Assembly (NCBI RefSeq): GCF_000698595.1
Contig: NZ_JFHC01000034.1
Coordinates: 1 to 64,000 of the forward strand
Source: Caballeronia glathei
GTDB taxonomy: Bacteria; Pseudomonadota; Gammaproteobacteria; Burkholderiales; Burkholderiaceae
DNA length: 64,000 nucleotides
Reading direction: 5' to 3'
Shown: in pieces, positions 9,601 to 17,260 of the stretch
How positions within the stretch are numbered: the first letter of the stretch is position 1
Layout of the letters: each line of letters begins with the position of its first letter
Made by a program: the position numbers and the translations under genes
Notes under the pieces: model-generated
What the model saw: the letters and a program-made list of their open reading frames with translations, nothing else
What the model was told of the DNA's origin: nothing
Database searches by the model: none

Positions 9601-10239
9601 CTCAAATATCTCGCCGACTACCAGAACGAAGCGTATGCGGCGCGCTACGGACGCCTCGTCGCGCAGGTGCGCACGGCGGAAGCGGAAATCGGCCCGTCGG
9701 ACGGACAGTATCCGCTGTCGGAAGCCGTTGCCCGGAACCTGCACAAGCTGATGGCCTACAAGGACGAGTACGAAGTCGCGCGCCTTTACGCCGATCCGGC
9801 TTTCGTGGAGAAGCTGAAGGGCAGCTTCGAAGGCGACTGGAAGGTCAAGTTCCACCTCGCGCCGCCGGCGTTCTCGAAAAAGGACGCGAACGGGCACTTC
9901 GTCAAGAAGCAGTACGGCCCGTGGGTCCTGCCCGCGATGCGCGTGCTCGCGAAGATGAAGTTCCTGCGCGGCACGGCGTTCGACGTGTTCGGCAAGACGG
10001 AAGAGCGCAGGATGGAGCGCGCGTTGATCGTCGAGTACGAAGCGCTGGTGAAGGAGCTGATCGGCGGTCTGACGCCGCAGAAGCTCGCGCTCGCGATCGA
10101 ACTGGCGAGCCTGCCCGACTCGATGCGCGGTTATGGCCACGTGAAGGACAACAACGTGCGCGCGGCCAGGACGAAGTGGAACACGCTGCTCGCGAAGTGG
10201 CGCGAAGGTCCAAGCGGGGAGTCGCGTCAGGTGGCGTGA
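6649..10239 (+). CDS. Indolepyruvate ferredoxin oxidoreductase family protein (fused subunits)
   Basis: This 1196-residue single-chain 2-oxoacid oxidoreductase is predicted to decarboxylate aryl 2-keto acids such as indolepyruvate to acyl-CoA. The order is an N-terminal pyrimidine-binding region (GFISGYRGSPLGGLDQSLWK), a TPP-binding part (WFCSGCPHNTSTNVPEGS, GIGCHYM), a cysteine-rich insert (CEGCGDCSVKSNC from C663, then CNKDYSCLNGFCP), and a C-terminal gamma-type domain (GVLVTGVGGTGVVTIGALLG, GLAQKGGAVMSHVQIA). This is the large fused form found in proteobacteria. GGAGG precedes the ATG at 6649. Closeness to hppD and paa suggests a role in aromatic amino-acid degradation. Confidence 0.93.
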   Translation: MNAPLDAEQRASLEAALKSVTLDDKYTLERGRAYMSGIQALVRLPMLQQERDQAAGLNTAGFISGYRGSPLGGLDQSLWKAKKHLAAHQVVFQPGVNEDLAATAVWGSQQVNLYPSAKYDGVFSMWYGKGPGVDRSGDVFKHGNSAGSAPHGGVLVLAGDDHAAKSSTLAHQSEHIFKACGLPVLFPSNVQEYLDFGLHGWAMSRYSGLWVAMKCVTDVVESSASVDIDPHRTKIVIPTDFAMPEGGLNIRWPDPPLVQEARLLDYKWYAALAYVRANKLDRIEIDSPNARFGIMTAGKAYLDVRQALADLGLDDETCARIGIRLYKVGCVWPLEAQGAHSFAHGLEEILVVEEKRQILEYAIKEELYNWPDAQRPRVYGKFDEKDGAGGEWSVPMGNWLLPAHYELSPAIIAKAIATRLDKLDLPAEVRAGIAARIAVIEAKERALAKPRVEAERKPWFCSGCPHNTSTNVPEGSRAMAGIGCHYMTVWMDRSTSTFSQMGGEGVAWIGQAPFTNDKHVFANLGDGTYFHSGLLAIRAAIASKANITYKILYNDAVAMTGGQPVDGVLTVPQITHQLAAEGASRIVIVTDEPEKYSANVGLAPGIDVHHRDKLDEIQRQLREISGTTILIYDQTCATEKRRRRKRGAYPDPAKRVVINEAVCEGCGDCSVKSNCLSVEPLDTEYGTKRQINQSTCNKDYSCLNGFCPSFVTVEGGQLKKPKVSAVAGDAMPPVPEPELPPINRPYGVLVTGVGGTGVVTIGALLGMASHLEQKGVTVLDVTGLAQKGGAVMSHVQIANKPADIHATRIAMGEADLVIGCDAIVTASDECGSRMQPDHTRVVVNSAQTPTAEFIKNPNWRFPGASAEADIRAAAGEHVALVDANQCAVALLGDAIYTNPFVLGFAWQRGWVPLRHESLVRAIELNAVQVEKNLAAFEWGRRAAHDPEAVRRIVNSQGKSAAQDGTSKIIALHTPKALDTLIDKRLKYLADYQNEAYAARYGRLVAQVRTAEAEIGPSDGQYPLSEAVARNLHKLMAYKDEYEVARLYADPAFVEKLKGSFEGDWKVKFHLAPPAFSKKDANGHFVKKQYGPWVLPAMRVLAKMKFLRGTAFDVFGKTEERRMERALIVEYEALVKELIGGLTPQKLALAIELASLPDSMRGYGHVKDNNVRAARTKWNTLLAKWREGPSGESRQVA

Positions 10240-10260
10240 GCCACGTGTGCGGGAGGAAGT

Positions 10261-10297
10261 AAAAAGGGCGATCCGCAGTTCCGGATCGCCTTTTTTT
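10261..10297. terminator. Bidirectional terminator
   Basis: GGCGATCCG at 10267-10275 pairs with CGGATCGCC at 10282-10290. A run of seven T follows on the plus strand and five A precede it. It separates the convergent oxidoreductase and autotransporter genes. Confidence 0.88.
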
Positions 10298-10315
10298 CGG
10301 CCCGTTCAGCCGGGT

Positions 10316-13300
10316 TTAGAACTCGTAGCCGACCTGGGCGCGCAGGCCCGTGTCACCGTGGCCGGTCGACGAAAATGCGCCGTTGATCAGCCACGCGCCG
10401 TCGCGCGAGCGGTACGTTCCGCCGACGCCGAACGCGCTGTAGCCCTTGTAGTTGCCCACACCCAGCGCGACGACGGTCTTGCCCGCCTCGCGCGGAGTGA
10501 GGTTCGGCATCGCCATCGCCGATGCGACACCCGCGAAGGCGCTGCGTTGCAACGTCGTCATGTTCGCGCCGAGGTCGTTGCGCAAGGCGTTGAGCTGGTT
10601 GATGTTGGCGGCGTCGGTGCCACGCGTGCCGGGCGCCACGTTCGTCACTCGCCGCTCATGGCCCGCCGACCCCACCGAGACGGTATTGGCCTGATCCGCC
10701 ACCGAATTCGCCCCGAGCGCCACCGAGTTGTTGCCGTTCGCCTGCGCATTTGCGCCGATCGCGACGGCATCCGTGCCCTTCGCGACCGGCAGCGGCGCGT
10801 TGGTCGAATTGACGGCGACGTAGTCCACGCCGGAACTCTGGAAGTGGTTCACGACGCTCGCGTATTCGTCCAGCCGATTATTGGTGGCGTTCAACTGGCG
10901 GCCGGTGACGGCGTCCGTGCTGGTGGCCGACAACTCGCCGTCCTTCACGTTGGTCAGCTGAACCGCCTTGGGAGCGTTGCCGTCCGCCGGCGTGGGGCCG
11001 CCGAGCGTCACCTTGTCGTGCTCGGGAGAGTCATACGCGACAGCATTCGATGCCACTTCCGAGACGCTCTTCAGATCGCCTTGCAGCGCCGCGATGTCGC
11101 TGGTGTTCTTCGTCACGCGCCCGTCGAGGTTCTCGATGGCCGCGCCGACGTTGTTCACCTTCGTTCCGCCGACGGAGTACGACGGCGCGGTCACGCCGCC
11201 GTTCGCATCCACGCCTGCCCCGCCGCCGAGCGCGGCCGCAATGGTCGACGATGCGTTGAACAGTTGCGACCCGTTGATCGCGTCGTTGCTCGCGGCATTC
11301 ACGGCGCCGTTCGCCACGCCGGTGACGACGCGCGGCCCCGAAGTGCCCGCCACGTTGACCGTGCCGCCGTCGGTCTGGCCGCCCACCGTGATGATGCGCG
11401 TCGCCAGATCCTGACGTACGAGGCCGACCTGGCCAGTCGCGACGTCGTTCGTCCAGGTGTTGACAGTGGTGGTCAGGTTGCTGATGTCCGTCGTGTTCTT
11501 CGCGACCTTCTGGTTCGTGTCGAAGAGTTGCGAGCCGTTGACGGCGTCGGTGCTCGATGCGCTGAGCGCGCCAGCCTTCACGTTCGTCAGCGCGACCGGC
11601 GTGCCGACGCTGCCGAGCGTGATCAGATCGTGCGCGGAGGTGTCGTACTTGACGGCGTCGGCTGAGAGCGCCGCAAGGTTGGTGTTCGTCGTTGCGAGAT
11701 TCGCGTTCGTCGTTGCGAGGCTCTGGTTCGTATCGAACAGTTGCGCGCCGTTGACGGCATCCGTGCTCGACGCATTCAGCGCACCGGCCTTGACGTTCGC
11801 GAGCGCAACAGGCGCGTTGGCGACGCCAAACGTCACCTTGTCGTGCGCCGAGGTGTCGTACTTCACACGATCCTGCAAACCGCTGTCGAGCGCCGCAACC
11901 GCCGAGCCCACGTCGTTATGCGTGCCGCCGTTCGCCTGGTACGCAGGCGCCTGAACCGTGCCGTCGCCCTTGATCGCGGCGCCGCCGCCGAGCAACGACG
12001 TCACGTTCTGCAATTGCGTGGCGGTCTGGGCCACGGTCTGGTTGGTCGCGAAAAGTTGCGAACCATTGACCGCGTCCGTGCTCGACGCGCTCAGCGCGCC
12101 TGCCTTCAGGTTCGTGATCGTCGTGCCGGCCGTGCCGCCGAGCGTGGCCTTGTCGAGGCTCGTGTCGTCGTAGGCGACGAGCGCGTTGGTCGCCTTGCCG
12201 GCCGCGTCGAGCTTCAGCCCCGTGCTCTTCAGCTGGGCGATGTTCGCGACGTCCGTGTCCTGCGTGCCCGCCGCGACATTGACGATCTGGCGTTGTGCCG
12301 ATGCCGTGCCGACGGAGACGCTGTTCGCGCGGTCGGCGATCGAGTAGGTGCCGATGGCGACGGCGTTATTGGCGCTTGCCGTGGCGCCCGGGCCGATCGC
12401 TGTCGCGCGAGCGACCATGGCTCGGGAGTCGGAACCAATGGCAATTGCAGCATCCGTGCCACCCGTCGAGTCCGCCACTGCGTTGCCGCCGATCGCGATG
12501 CTGCCGACGCCGGTGGCCGATGCGCCGTCGGTGCTGCTGGCGGCGTCATTCGCGGCAAGGTATTTGCTGCCGCTCTGGAAGTTGTTCACCTTCGTCGTAA
12601 GAGCGGCGACGTTGTTGTTGGTCGCGAAGAGTTGCGAGCCGTTGACGGCATCCGTGCTGCTGGCGCTCAGGTTGCCCGCCTGCACGTAGGTGACCTGGCG
12701 CTGCTGCGATGCACTTCCAACCGAAACGGTGTTTGCCGTGCTTGCGACCGAACCGGCGCCAAGCGCCACCGAGTTGGTGGCGGTCACCGTCGACTTCGCT
12801 CCCAGCGCGACGCCATTGGCGGCGTTCGTAACGACACCGCCCAGATTGATGGAATCGTTCGAATTCGACGTGCCCGTACCGCCGTACGGATTGAACGCGA
12901 ACGAATTGGCGGAGTTGTTCACCGATCCACCATTCGGTGCGAGAAACACCGTCTGACTCGATGCAGCGTCCAGAGTCGACCCGTTGCTCGATATGACCAG
13001 GGAATTCACCGCGTCGTTTGTGATCTGCGAGCCGATGGAAATGCCGTCGTTCTGCGTGCTTTTTACTGTATCGCCGATCGCGATGCCGTCCGTTCCGCCT
13101 GTGGCCGAATTCGCCCCAATTGCGATTGAAGAGCTGCCCGATGCAACACCTCCGTCCAGGCCGCCTGCCGAAGCGCCGGCTGCCACAGCGGCGAGGGTCG
13201 CTCCAACCAGCGCCATCTTTACCACCCGCCCACTGCGCTTGCCCCGCGCCCGCCCATGCTCCGACACCGCGACCCATGCGCCCAGCGGTTCATTCCATAC

Positions 13301-13321
13301 CGATTTATAGATCTTGTTCAT
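10316..13321 (-). CDS. Trimeric autotransporter adhesin (YadA-like)
   Basis: The protein has 1001 residues. It starts with an extended signal peptide region (MNKIYKSVWNEPLGAWVAVS) followed by a basic patch and hydrophobic core ending near AAGASAGG. The passenger carries YadA head repeats (AIAIGANS, GIAIGD, SVALGANS types) and about six neck/stalk modules of the SASSTDAVNGSQLFATN kind. The C-terminal YadA anchor (about the last 75 residues) ends in VGYEF, with the terminal Phe needed for BamA recognition. Such proteins trimerise on the surface for adhesion or serum resistance. The ATG at 13321 fits the extended signal peptide; longer in-frame extensions do not. The target is unknown. Confidence 0.95.
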   Translation of the reverse strand: MNKIYKSVWNEPLGAWVAVSEHGRARGKRSGRVVKMALVGATLAAVAAGASAGGLDGGVASGSSSIAIGANSATGGTDGIAIGDTVKSTQNDGISIGSQITNDAVNSLVISSNGSTLDAASSQTVFLAPNGGSVNNSANSFAFNPYGGTGTSNSNDSINLGGVVTNAANGVALGAKSTVTATNSVALGAGSVASTANTVSVGSASQQRQVTYVQAGNLSASSTDAVNGSQLFATNNNVAALTTKVNNFQSGSKYLAANDAASSTDGASATGVGSIAIGGNAVADSTGGTDAAIAIGSDSRAMVARATAIGPGATASANNAVAIGTYSIADRANSVSVGTASAQRQIVNVAAGTQDTDVANIAQLKSTGLKLDAAGKATNALVAYDDTSLDKATLGGTAGTTITNLKAGALSASSTDAVNGSQLFATNQTVAQTATQLQNVTSLLGGGAAIKGDGTVQAPAYQANGGTHNDVGSAVAALDSGLQDRVKYDTSAHDKVTFGVANAPVALANVKAGALNASSTDAVNGAQLFDTNQSLATTNANLATTNTNLAALSADAVKYDTSAHDLITLGSVGTPVALTNVKAGALSASSTDAVNGSQLFDTNQKVAKNTTDISNLTTTVNTWTNDVATGQVGLVRQDLATRIITVGGQTDGGTVNVAGTSGPRVVTGVANGAVNAASNDAINGSQLFNASSTIAAALGGGAGVDANGGVTAPSYSVGGTKVNNVGAAIENLDGRVTKNTSDIAALQGDLKSVSEVASNAVAYDSPEHDKVTLGGPTPADGNAPKAVQLTNVKDGELSATSTDAVTGRQLNATNNRLDEYASVVNHFQSSGVDYVAVNSTNAPLPVAKGTDAVAIGANAQANGNNSVALGANSVADQANTVSVGSAGHERRVTNVAPGTRGTDAANINQLNALRNDLGANMTTLQRSAFAGVASAMAMPNLTPREAGKTVVALGVGNYKGYSAFGVGGTYRSRDGAWLINGAFSSTGHGDTGLRAQVGYEF
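10878..12672 (-). repeat. Repeated neck modules in the autotransporter gene
   Basis: Six copies of a roughly 55-60-base module encode neck motifs of the form (S/N)A(S/T)STDAVNGSQLF. They lie near 12616-12672, 12034-12092, 11720-11780, 11514-11570, 11245-11300 (diverged) and 10878-10935 (diverged). The near-identical DNA makes length change by recombination possible. Confidence 0.75.
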
Positions 13322-13574
13322 GACCAAATACCCACCGAGAGTTTGCAAGAAAACGCATGGCGCAAGCACGGTGCGACTGCGAAGTCAGTCCGTCAAAAGC
13401 TTTAAACCAAGCGATCGAGAAACTTACTCAGGGTGGCTAATGGATTTAACTAGAATTGTCTGAATTGAAAGAGGTGTTGCTAAATGTTCAATTGATAAAA
13501 AATCACATGCGCTTAATCGAGGGCTGCATTTTCTTGAGACTATGCAAGGCAATGACCCAAACGCCATAGGCACA
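13322..13574. other. Upstream region of the autotransporter gene
   Basis: This AT-rich stretch of about 250 bases separates the divergently oriented control region of the adhesin gene from the maeB terminator. Around 13440-13510 (ggatttaactagaattgtc and following) it is clearly richer in A and T than its neighbours. It is the likely promoter and control zone for the minus-strand adhesin. No gene is seen. Confidence 0.45.
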
Positions 13575-13609
13575 AACAAAAAAACGGCGACCCAAACCTC
13601 GGATCGCCG
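13575..13609 (-). terminator. Terminator after maeB
   Basis: CGGCGACCC at 13585-13593 pairs with GGATCGCCG at 13601-13609 with one mismatch. Upstream A-rich sequence (13575-13584) gives a T tract on the minus strand, downstream of the maeB stop at 13663. Confidence 0.75.
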
Positions 13610-13662
13610 CTTTGGAACGATGGCGCGCCAAGCCGGCGCGCAGCCGTCACCGCCTCACTTCG

Positions 13663-15936
13663 TCACTTCCCCACCCGCGCATTGGCCGAAGCCACCGCCG
13701 TCATGTTGATGATCCGCCGCACGGTCGCCGCGGGCGTCAGGATATGCACCGGCTTGCTCGCGCCGAGCAGGAACGGCCCGACCGTCACGCCCTCTCCGCT
13801 CACCATCTTGAGCAGGTTGTACGTGATGTTCGCCGCCTCCACGTTCGGCATGATCAGCAGATTCGCCTCGCCGTGCAGCGTCGTGCCCGGAAACGACGAC
13901 TTGCGCACGGCCTCCGACAACGCCGCGTCGCCGTGCATTTCGCCATCCACCTCCAGGTGCGGCGCCCGCTGCGCGATCAGCTTGCGCGCTTCCGCCATAC
14001 GCTTCGCCGACGCCGTCGGCACGCTGCCGAAATTCGAATTCGACACCAGCGCAACCTTCGGCTGAATGCCGAACTTCTCGATTTCGCTTGCCGCGAGAAT
14101 CGTCATGTCGGCGAGCTGCTCGGGCGTCGGCAGTTCATTGACGTAGGTGTCGCTGATGAAGAGATTGCGCCCCTGCAACATCAGCAGGTTCATCGCGGCG
14201 AAGTTCTGCACGCCCTCCGCCTTGCCCAGCACCTGCTCGATGAACTTCAGATGGTCCTGATAGGTATCGATGAGGCCGCAGATCATGCCGTCGGCGTCGC
14301 CGGTGCGAACCAGGATCGCGCCGATCAGCGTGTTGAACTTGCGCAGCGCCGCCTTCGCGCTCTCCGGCGTCACGCCTTCGCGCGCCGCGATGCTGTGGTA
14401 TTCCTGCCAGGCCTTCTGGTAGCGCGGATCGTCCTCGGGATTGACGATCTCGAAATCGACGCCCGGCTTCAGCTTCGAGCCCATCTTCTTCAGGCGCATT
14501 TCCACCACCGCCGGGCGGCCGATGATGATCGGCTGCGCGATCTTTTCCAGCAGCACGAACTGCGCGGCGCGCAGCACGCGCTCGTCCTCGCCTTCGGCAA
14601 ACGCGATGCGCGCGGGCGCCGACTTCGCCGCCGCGAACACCGGCCGCATCACCATGCCCGTGCGATAGACCGTCGTGCCCAGTTCCTCGCGGTACGCGTC
14701 CATGTCCTTGATCGGACGCGTCGCCACGCCGGACTCCATCGCGGCCTGCGCCACCGCCGGCGCGATCTTGATGATGAGACGCGGATCGAACGGCTTCGGA
14801 ATCAGGTACTCCGGGCCGAATTCGAGCGAGTGACCTTCGTAGGCCTTCGCGACTTCATCGCCCTGATCGGTTTCCTCCGCGAGTTCCGCGATCGCGCGCA
14901 CGCACGCGAGCTTCATGGCCTCGGTGATCGTGGTCGCGCCCACGTCGAGCGCGCCGCGGAAGATGAACGGGAAGCACAGCACGTTGTTGACCTGGTTCGG
15001 ATAGTCCGAACGGCCTGTCGCGATGATGCAGTCCGGGCGCACCTTCTTCGCCTCTTCCGGGCGGATTTCCGGCTCCGGATTGGCGAGCGCGAGGATGAGC
15101 GGCTTGTCCGCCATCACCTTGACCATTTCCGGCTTCAGCACGCCGGCACTCGAGCAGCCGAGGAACACGTCGGCCCGGTCGATGGCGTCCGCCAGCGTGC
15201 GCGCGTCCGTGCTCGCCTGATACCGCTCCTTCGACGCATCCAGATTGCCGCGGCCCTCGTAGATCACGCCCTTCGAATCGACGACGAGCGTGTTCGACTT
15301 CTTCAGCCCCAGGTCGACGAGCAGGTCCAGACACGCAATCGCCGCGGCGCCCGCGCCCGAACAGACAAGCTTCACTTCGTCGAGCTTCTTGCCGACCACC
15401 TTCAGGCCGTTGAGGATCGCCGCCGACGCGATAATCGCGGTGCCGTGCTGGTCGTCGTGGAAGACGGGGATCTTCATGCGCTCGCGCAGCTTCTTCTCGA
15501 TATAGAAGCATTCCGGCGCCTTGATATCCTCCAGGTTGATGCCGCCGAGCGTCGGCTCGAGCATCGCGATCGCCTCGACGAGCTTGTCCGGGTCGGTTTC
15601 GGCAAGCTCGATGTCGAACACGTCGATGCCCGCGAATTTCTTGAAGAGACACCCCTTGCCTTCCATCACCGGCTTGGCGGCTAGCGGCCCGATGTTGCCG
15701 AGGCCCAGCACGGCCGTGCCGTTCGTCACCACGCCGACCAGGTTCGCGCGCGAGGTGTACTTCTGGGCGTCGAGCGGCTCGTCGAAGATCGCCATGCACG
15801 CGGCGGCGACGCCCGGCGAATACGCGAGCGACAGGTCGAGCTGGTTGGAAAGCGGCTTGGTCGGCGTGACCGAAATCTTGCCGGGCTTCGGGTTCTGGTG
15901 ATACGCGAGGGCGCTTTGCTTCAGTTGTTCGTCCAT
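13663..15936 (-). CDS. maeB: NADP-dependent malic enzyme (MaeB type)
   Basis: The 757-residue protein has a malic enzyme part followed by a phosphotransacetylase-like (PTA_PTB) domain, the MaeB layout. It decarboxylates malate to pyruvate and yields NADPH. Visible signatures include the N-terminal malic domain (SLAYSPGVAAACMAI, GNIGPLAAKPVMEGK), the metal/catalytic segment (FHDDQHGTAIIASAAILNGL) and the nucleotide fold (VCSGAGAAAIACLDLL). The C-terminal half includes RIAFAEGEDERVLRAAQ and the PTA-like FLLGASKPVHIL end. The ATG at 15936 gives the usual start MDEQLKQSALAYHQ. An upstream 41-residue extension is rejected as unlike the family. Confidence 0.96.
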   Translation of the reverse strand: MDEQLKQSALAYHQNPKPGKISVTPTKPLSNQLDLSLAYSPGVAAACMAIFDEPLDAQKYTSRANLVGVVTNGTAVLGLGNIGPLAAKPVMEGKGCLFKKFAGIDVFDIELAETDPDKLVEAIAMLEPTLGGINLEDIKAPECFYIEKKLRERMKIPVFHDDQHGTAIIASAAILNGLKVVGKKLDEVKLVCSGAGAAAIACLDLLVDLGLKKSNTLVVDSKGVIYEGRGNLDASKERYQASTDARTLADAIDRADVFLGCSSAGVLKPEMVKVMADKPLILALANPEPEIRPEEAKKVRPDCIIATGRSDYPNQVNNVLCFPFIFRGALDVGATTITEAMKLACVRAIAELAEETDQGDEVAKAYEGHSLEFGPEYLIPKPFDPRLIIKIAPAVAQAAMESGVATRPIKDMDAYREELGTTVYRTGMVMRPVFAAAKSAPARIAFAEGEDERVLRAAQFVLLEKIAQPIIIGRPAVVEMRLKKMGSKLKPGVDFEIVNPEDDPRYQKAWQEYHSIAAREGVTPESAKAALRKFNTLIGAILVRTGDADGMICGLIDTYQDHLKFIEQVLGKAEGVQNFAAMNLLMLQGRNLFISDTYVNELPTPEQLADMTILAASEIEKFGIQPKVALVSNSNFGSVPTASAKRMAEARKLIAQRAPHLEVDGEMHGDAALSEAVRKSSFPGTTLHGEANLLIMPNVEAANITYNLLKMVSGEGVTVGPFLLGASKPVHILTPAATVRRIINMTAVASANARVGK

Positions 15937-16310
15937 GATTAGCCTGAGACGTTTAAGAATTTTTTGACAGGGTCCACGCCGCCGGCGACATGCGCCGCGG
16001 GAGTATGTGAATCGATGGATCGATCGTGCGGCGGCCCGGTGCGCCGGGTAGGCGCGCATCGCGCCGATTCCGGATGAAATCGACGGATGGAGCTGTTTTT
16101 AGGGACAATTAGTGTACACCTCGCGCATTGAATGGCGCGAAGCAGCATTCGTGTCTGGGCGCTCAGCGGGTCTTTGGCGCACGGGTGTCGGAGGCACGGG
16201 CCAGCGATCCGCCGCAAGTCTGCCGCTCGCCCAGCGGCGCCCAGTCGGGTAAAATCGCGGGCTACGCGCGCAGCGAACGGATGCACTCGGCAGTAAGGCG
16301 GCGGTAAAGC
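15937..16310. other. Intergenic region between maeB and pyrE
   Basis: No gene is supported here. A TAAAAT hexamer at 16250-16255 could be a -10 box for a transcript running toward pyrE, but no good -35 is seen. Minus-strand reading frames through this area have no ribosome site and non-protein-like composition. The repeat and hairpin that follow are listed separately. Confidence 0.4.
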
Positions 16311-16379
16311 GGCACCGAACCGGCACCAAACGGGCACCAAGCCGGAAGGAAGCAATCGGCACCAAACCGGCACCAACGC
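16311..16379 (+). repeat. 11-bp tandem repeats upstream of pyrE
   Basis: Units of the form GGCACCAAACC occur with exact 11-base period at 16311, 16322 and 16333. After a 14-base break (16344-16357) they resume at 16358 and 16369. They sit directly before a perfect hairpin. No coding role is apparent. Confidence 0.7.
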
Positions 16380-16380
16380 G

Positions 16381-16413
16381 GGAAAACGGGGCCGGTTTCC
16401 GGCCCCGTTTTCC
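16381..16413 (+). terminator. Perfect hairpin in the pyrE leader (terminator or attenuator)
   Basis: GGAAAACGGGGCCGG at 16381-16395 pairs perfectly with CCGGCCCCGTTTTCC at 16399-16413 around a 3-base loop. Used as a terminator, the core stem is ACGGGGCCGG/CCGGCCCCGT followed by TTT. It lies 84 bases before the pyrE start, and no plus-strand gene ends upstream. An attenuator for pyrE is therefore possible but not shown. Confidence 0.55.
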
Positions 16414-16497
16414 GATCATTCCGTTGATCCGCTGCGCCATGGTCCGCGAGGCCATCTCCGCTTCTCCAAGCGCCACCCACGTCCCAAGGATTCGCCC

Positions 16498-17184
16498 ATG
16501 ACAGGCTACGATCGCCAGACGATCTCCGACACCACCGCGAAAATGCTGCTGGAAGTTCAGGCAGTGCACTTCAACGCCGAGAAACCGTACATTTTCACGT
16601 CCGGCTGGGCGAGCCCGGTCTATATCGACTGCCGCAAGCTGATTTCGTATCCGCGCGTGCGCCGCGGTCTGATGGAGATGGCCGAGGCCACGATCCTGCG
16701 CGATGTCGGCTACGAGCAGATCGACGCGGTCGCGGGCGGCGAAACCGCCGGCATTCCGTTCGCCGCATGGCTGTCGGATCGCCTGATGGTGCCGATGCAG
16801 TACGTGCGCAAGAAGCCGAAGGGTTTCGGCCGCAACGCGCAGATCGAGGGTCTCCTGACCGAAGGACAGCGCGTGCTGCTGGTGGAAGACCTGACCACGG
16901 ACAGCCGCAGCAAGATCAATTTCATCAACGCGCTGCGCACCGCCGGCGCGACTGTGAACCACTGCTTCGTGCTGTTTCACTACAACATCTTCAAGGAAAG
17001 CGTGTCCGTGCTGAAGGACATCGACGTCGATCTGCACGCGCTTGCCACGTGGTGGGACGTGCTGCGCGTCGCGAAGGAATCGGGCTACTTTGAAGCCAAG
17101 ACGCTCGACGAGGTCGAGAAATTCCTGCACGCGCCGGCCGAGTGGTCGGCGGCGCATGGCGGCGCCACGGCGGCTCCGCAATAA
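16498..17184 (+). CDS. pyrE: Orotate phosphoribosyltransferase
   Basis: The enzyme has 228 residues and converts orotate plus PRPP to orotidine-5'-phosphate in pyrimidine synthesis. The PRPP-binding motif is RVLLVEDLTTDSRSK near residues 124-138. The N-terminal FTSGWASPVYIDCRKLISYP and the KPKGFGRNAQIEG loop are characteristic. Length is at the upper end of the family. A strong terminator follows. The unusual leader (repeats and perfect hairpin) may regulate it. Confidence 0.97.
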   Translation: MTGYDRQTISDTTAKMLLEVQAVHFNAEKPYIFTSGWASPVYIDCRKLISYPRVRRGLMEMAEATILRDVGYEQIDAVAGGETAGIPFAAWLSDRLMVPMQYVRKKPKGFGRNAQIEGLLTEGQRVLLVEDLTTDSRSKINFINALRTAGATVNHCFVLFHYNIFKESVSVLKDIDVDLHALATWWDVLRVAKESGYFEAKTLDEVEKFLHAPAEWSAAHGGATAAPQ

Positions 17185-17205
17185 TCATGAAGGTGATATA
17201 AACGG

Positions 17206-17239
17206 AAAAAGCCGCTGGTTTTCTGCCAGCGGCTTTTTT
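17206..17239 (+). terminator. Terminator after pyrE
   Basis: AAAAAGCCGCTGG at 17206-17218 pairs with CCAGCGGCTTTTT at 17226-17238. The T run continues to 17239. The symmetric A and T tracts let it also serve the convergent response-regulator gene. Confidence 0.9.
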
Positions 17240-17260
17240 ATTTGTGCAGCCAAAAAATAC

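Noticed and set aside
6685..10140. Very long minus-strand reading frame opposite the indolepyruvate oxidoreductase gene
   Set aside because: It is the antisense shadow of a high-GC gene: rich in Arg/Val/His, with no recognisable domain, and the opposite strand carries clear catalytic motifs.
13612..15684. Long plus-strand frame opposite maeB
   Set aside because: Antisense shadow with Arg/His-rich sequence and no domain; maeB motifs occupy the other strand.
15939..16376. Minus-strand 145-codon frame between maeB and pyrE
   Set aside because: It translates the tandem repeats into VPVWCR-type low-complexity sequence and lacks a ribosome site.
16311..16379. Repeat array before pyrE considered as a CRISPR remnant
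   Set aside because: Units are 11 bases with almost no spacers and no cas genes nearby, so it is a simple tandem repeat.
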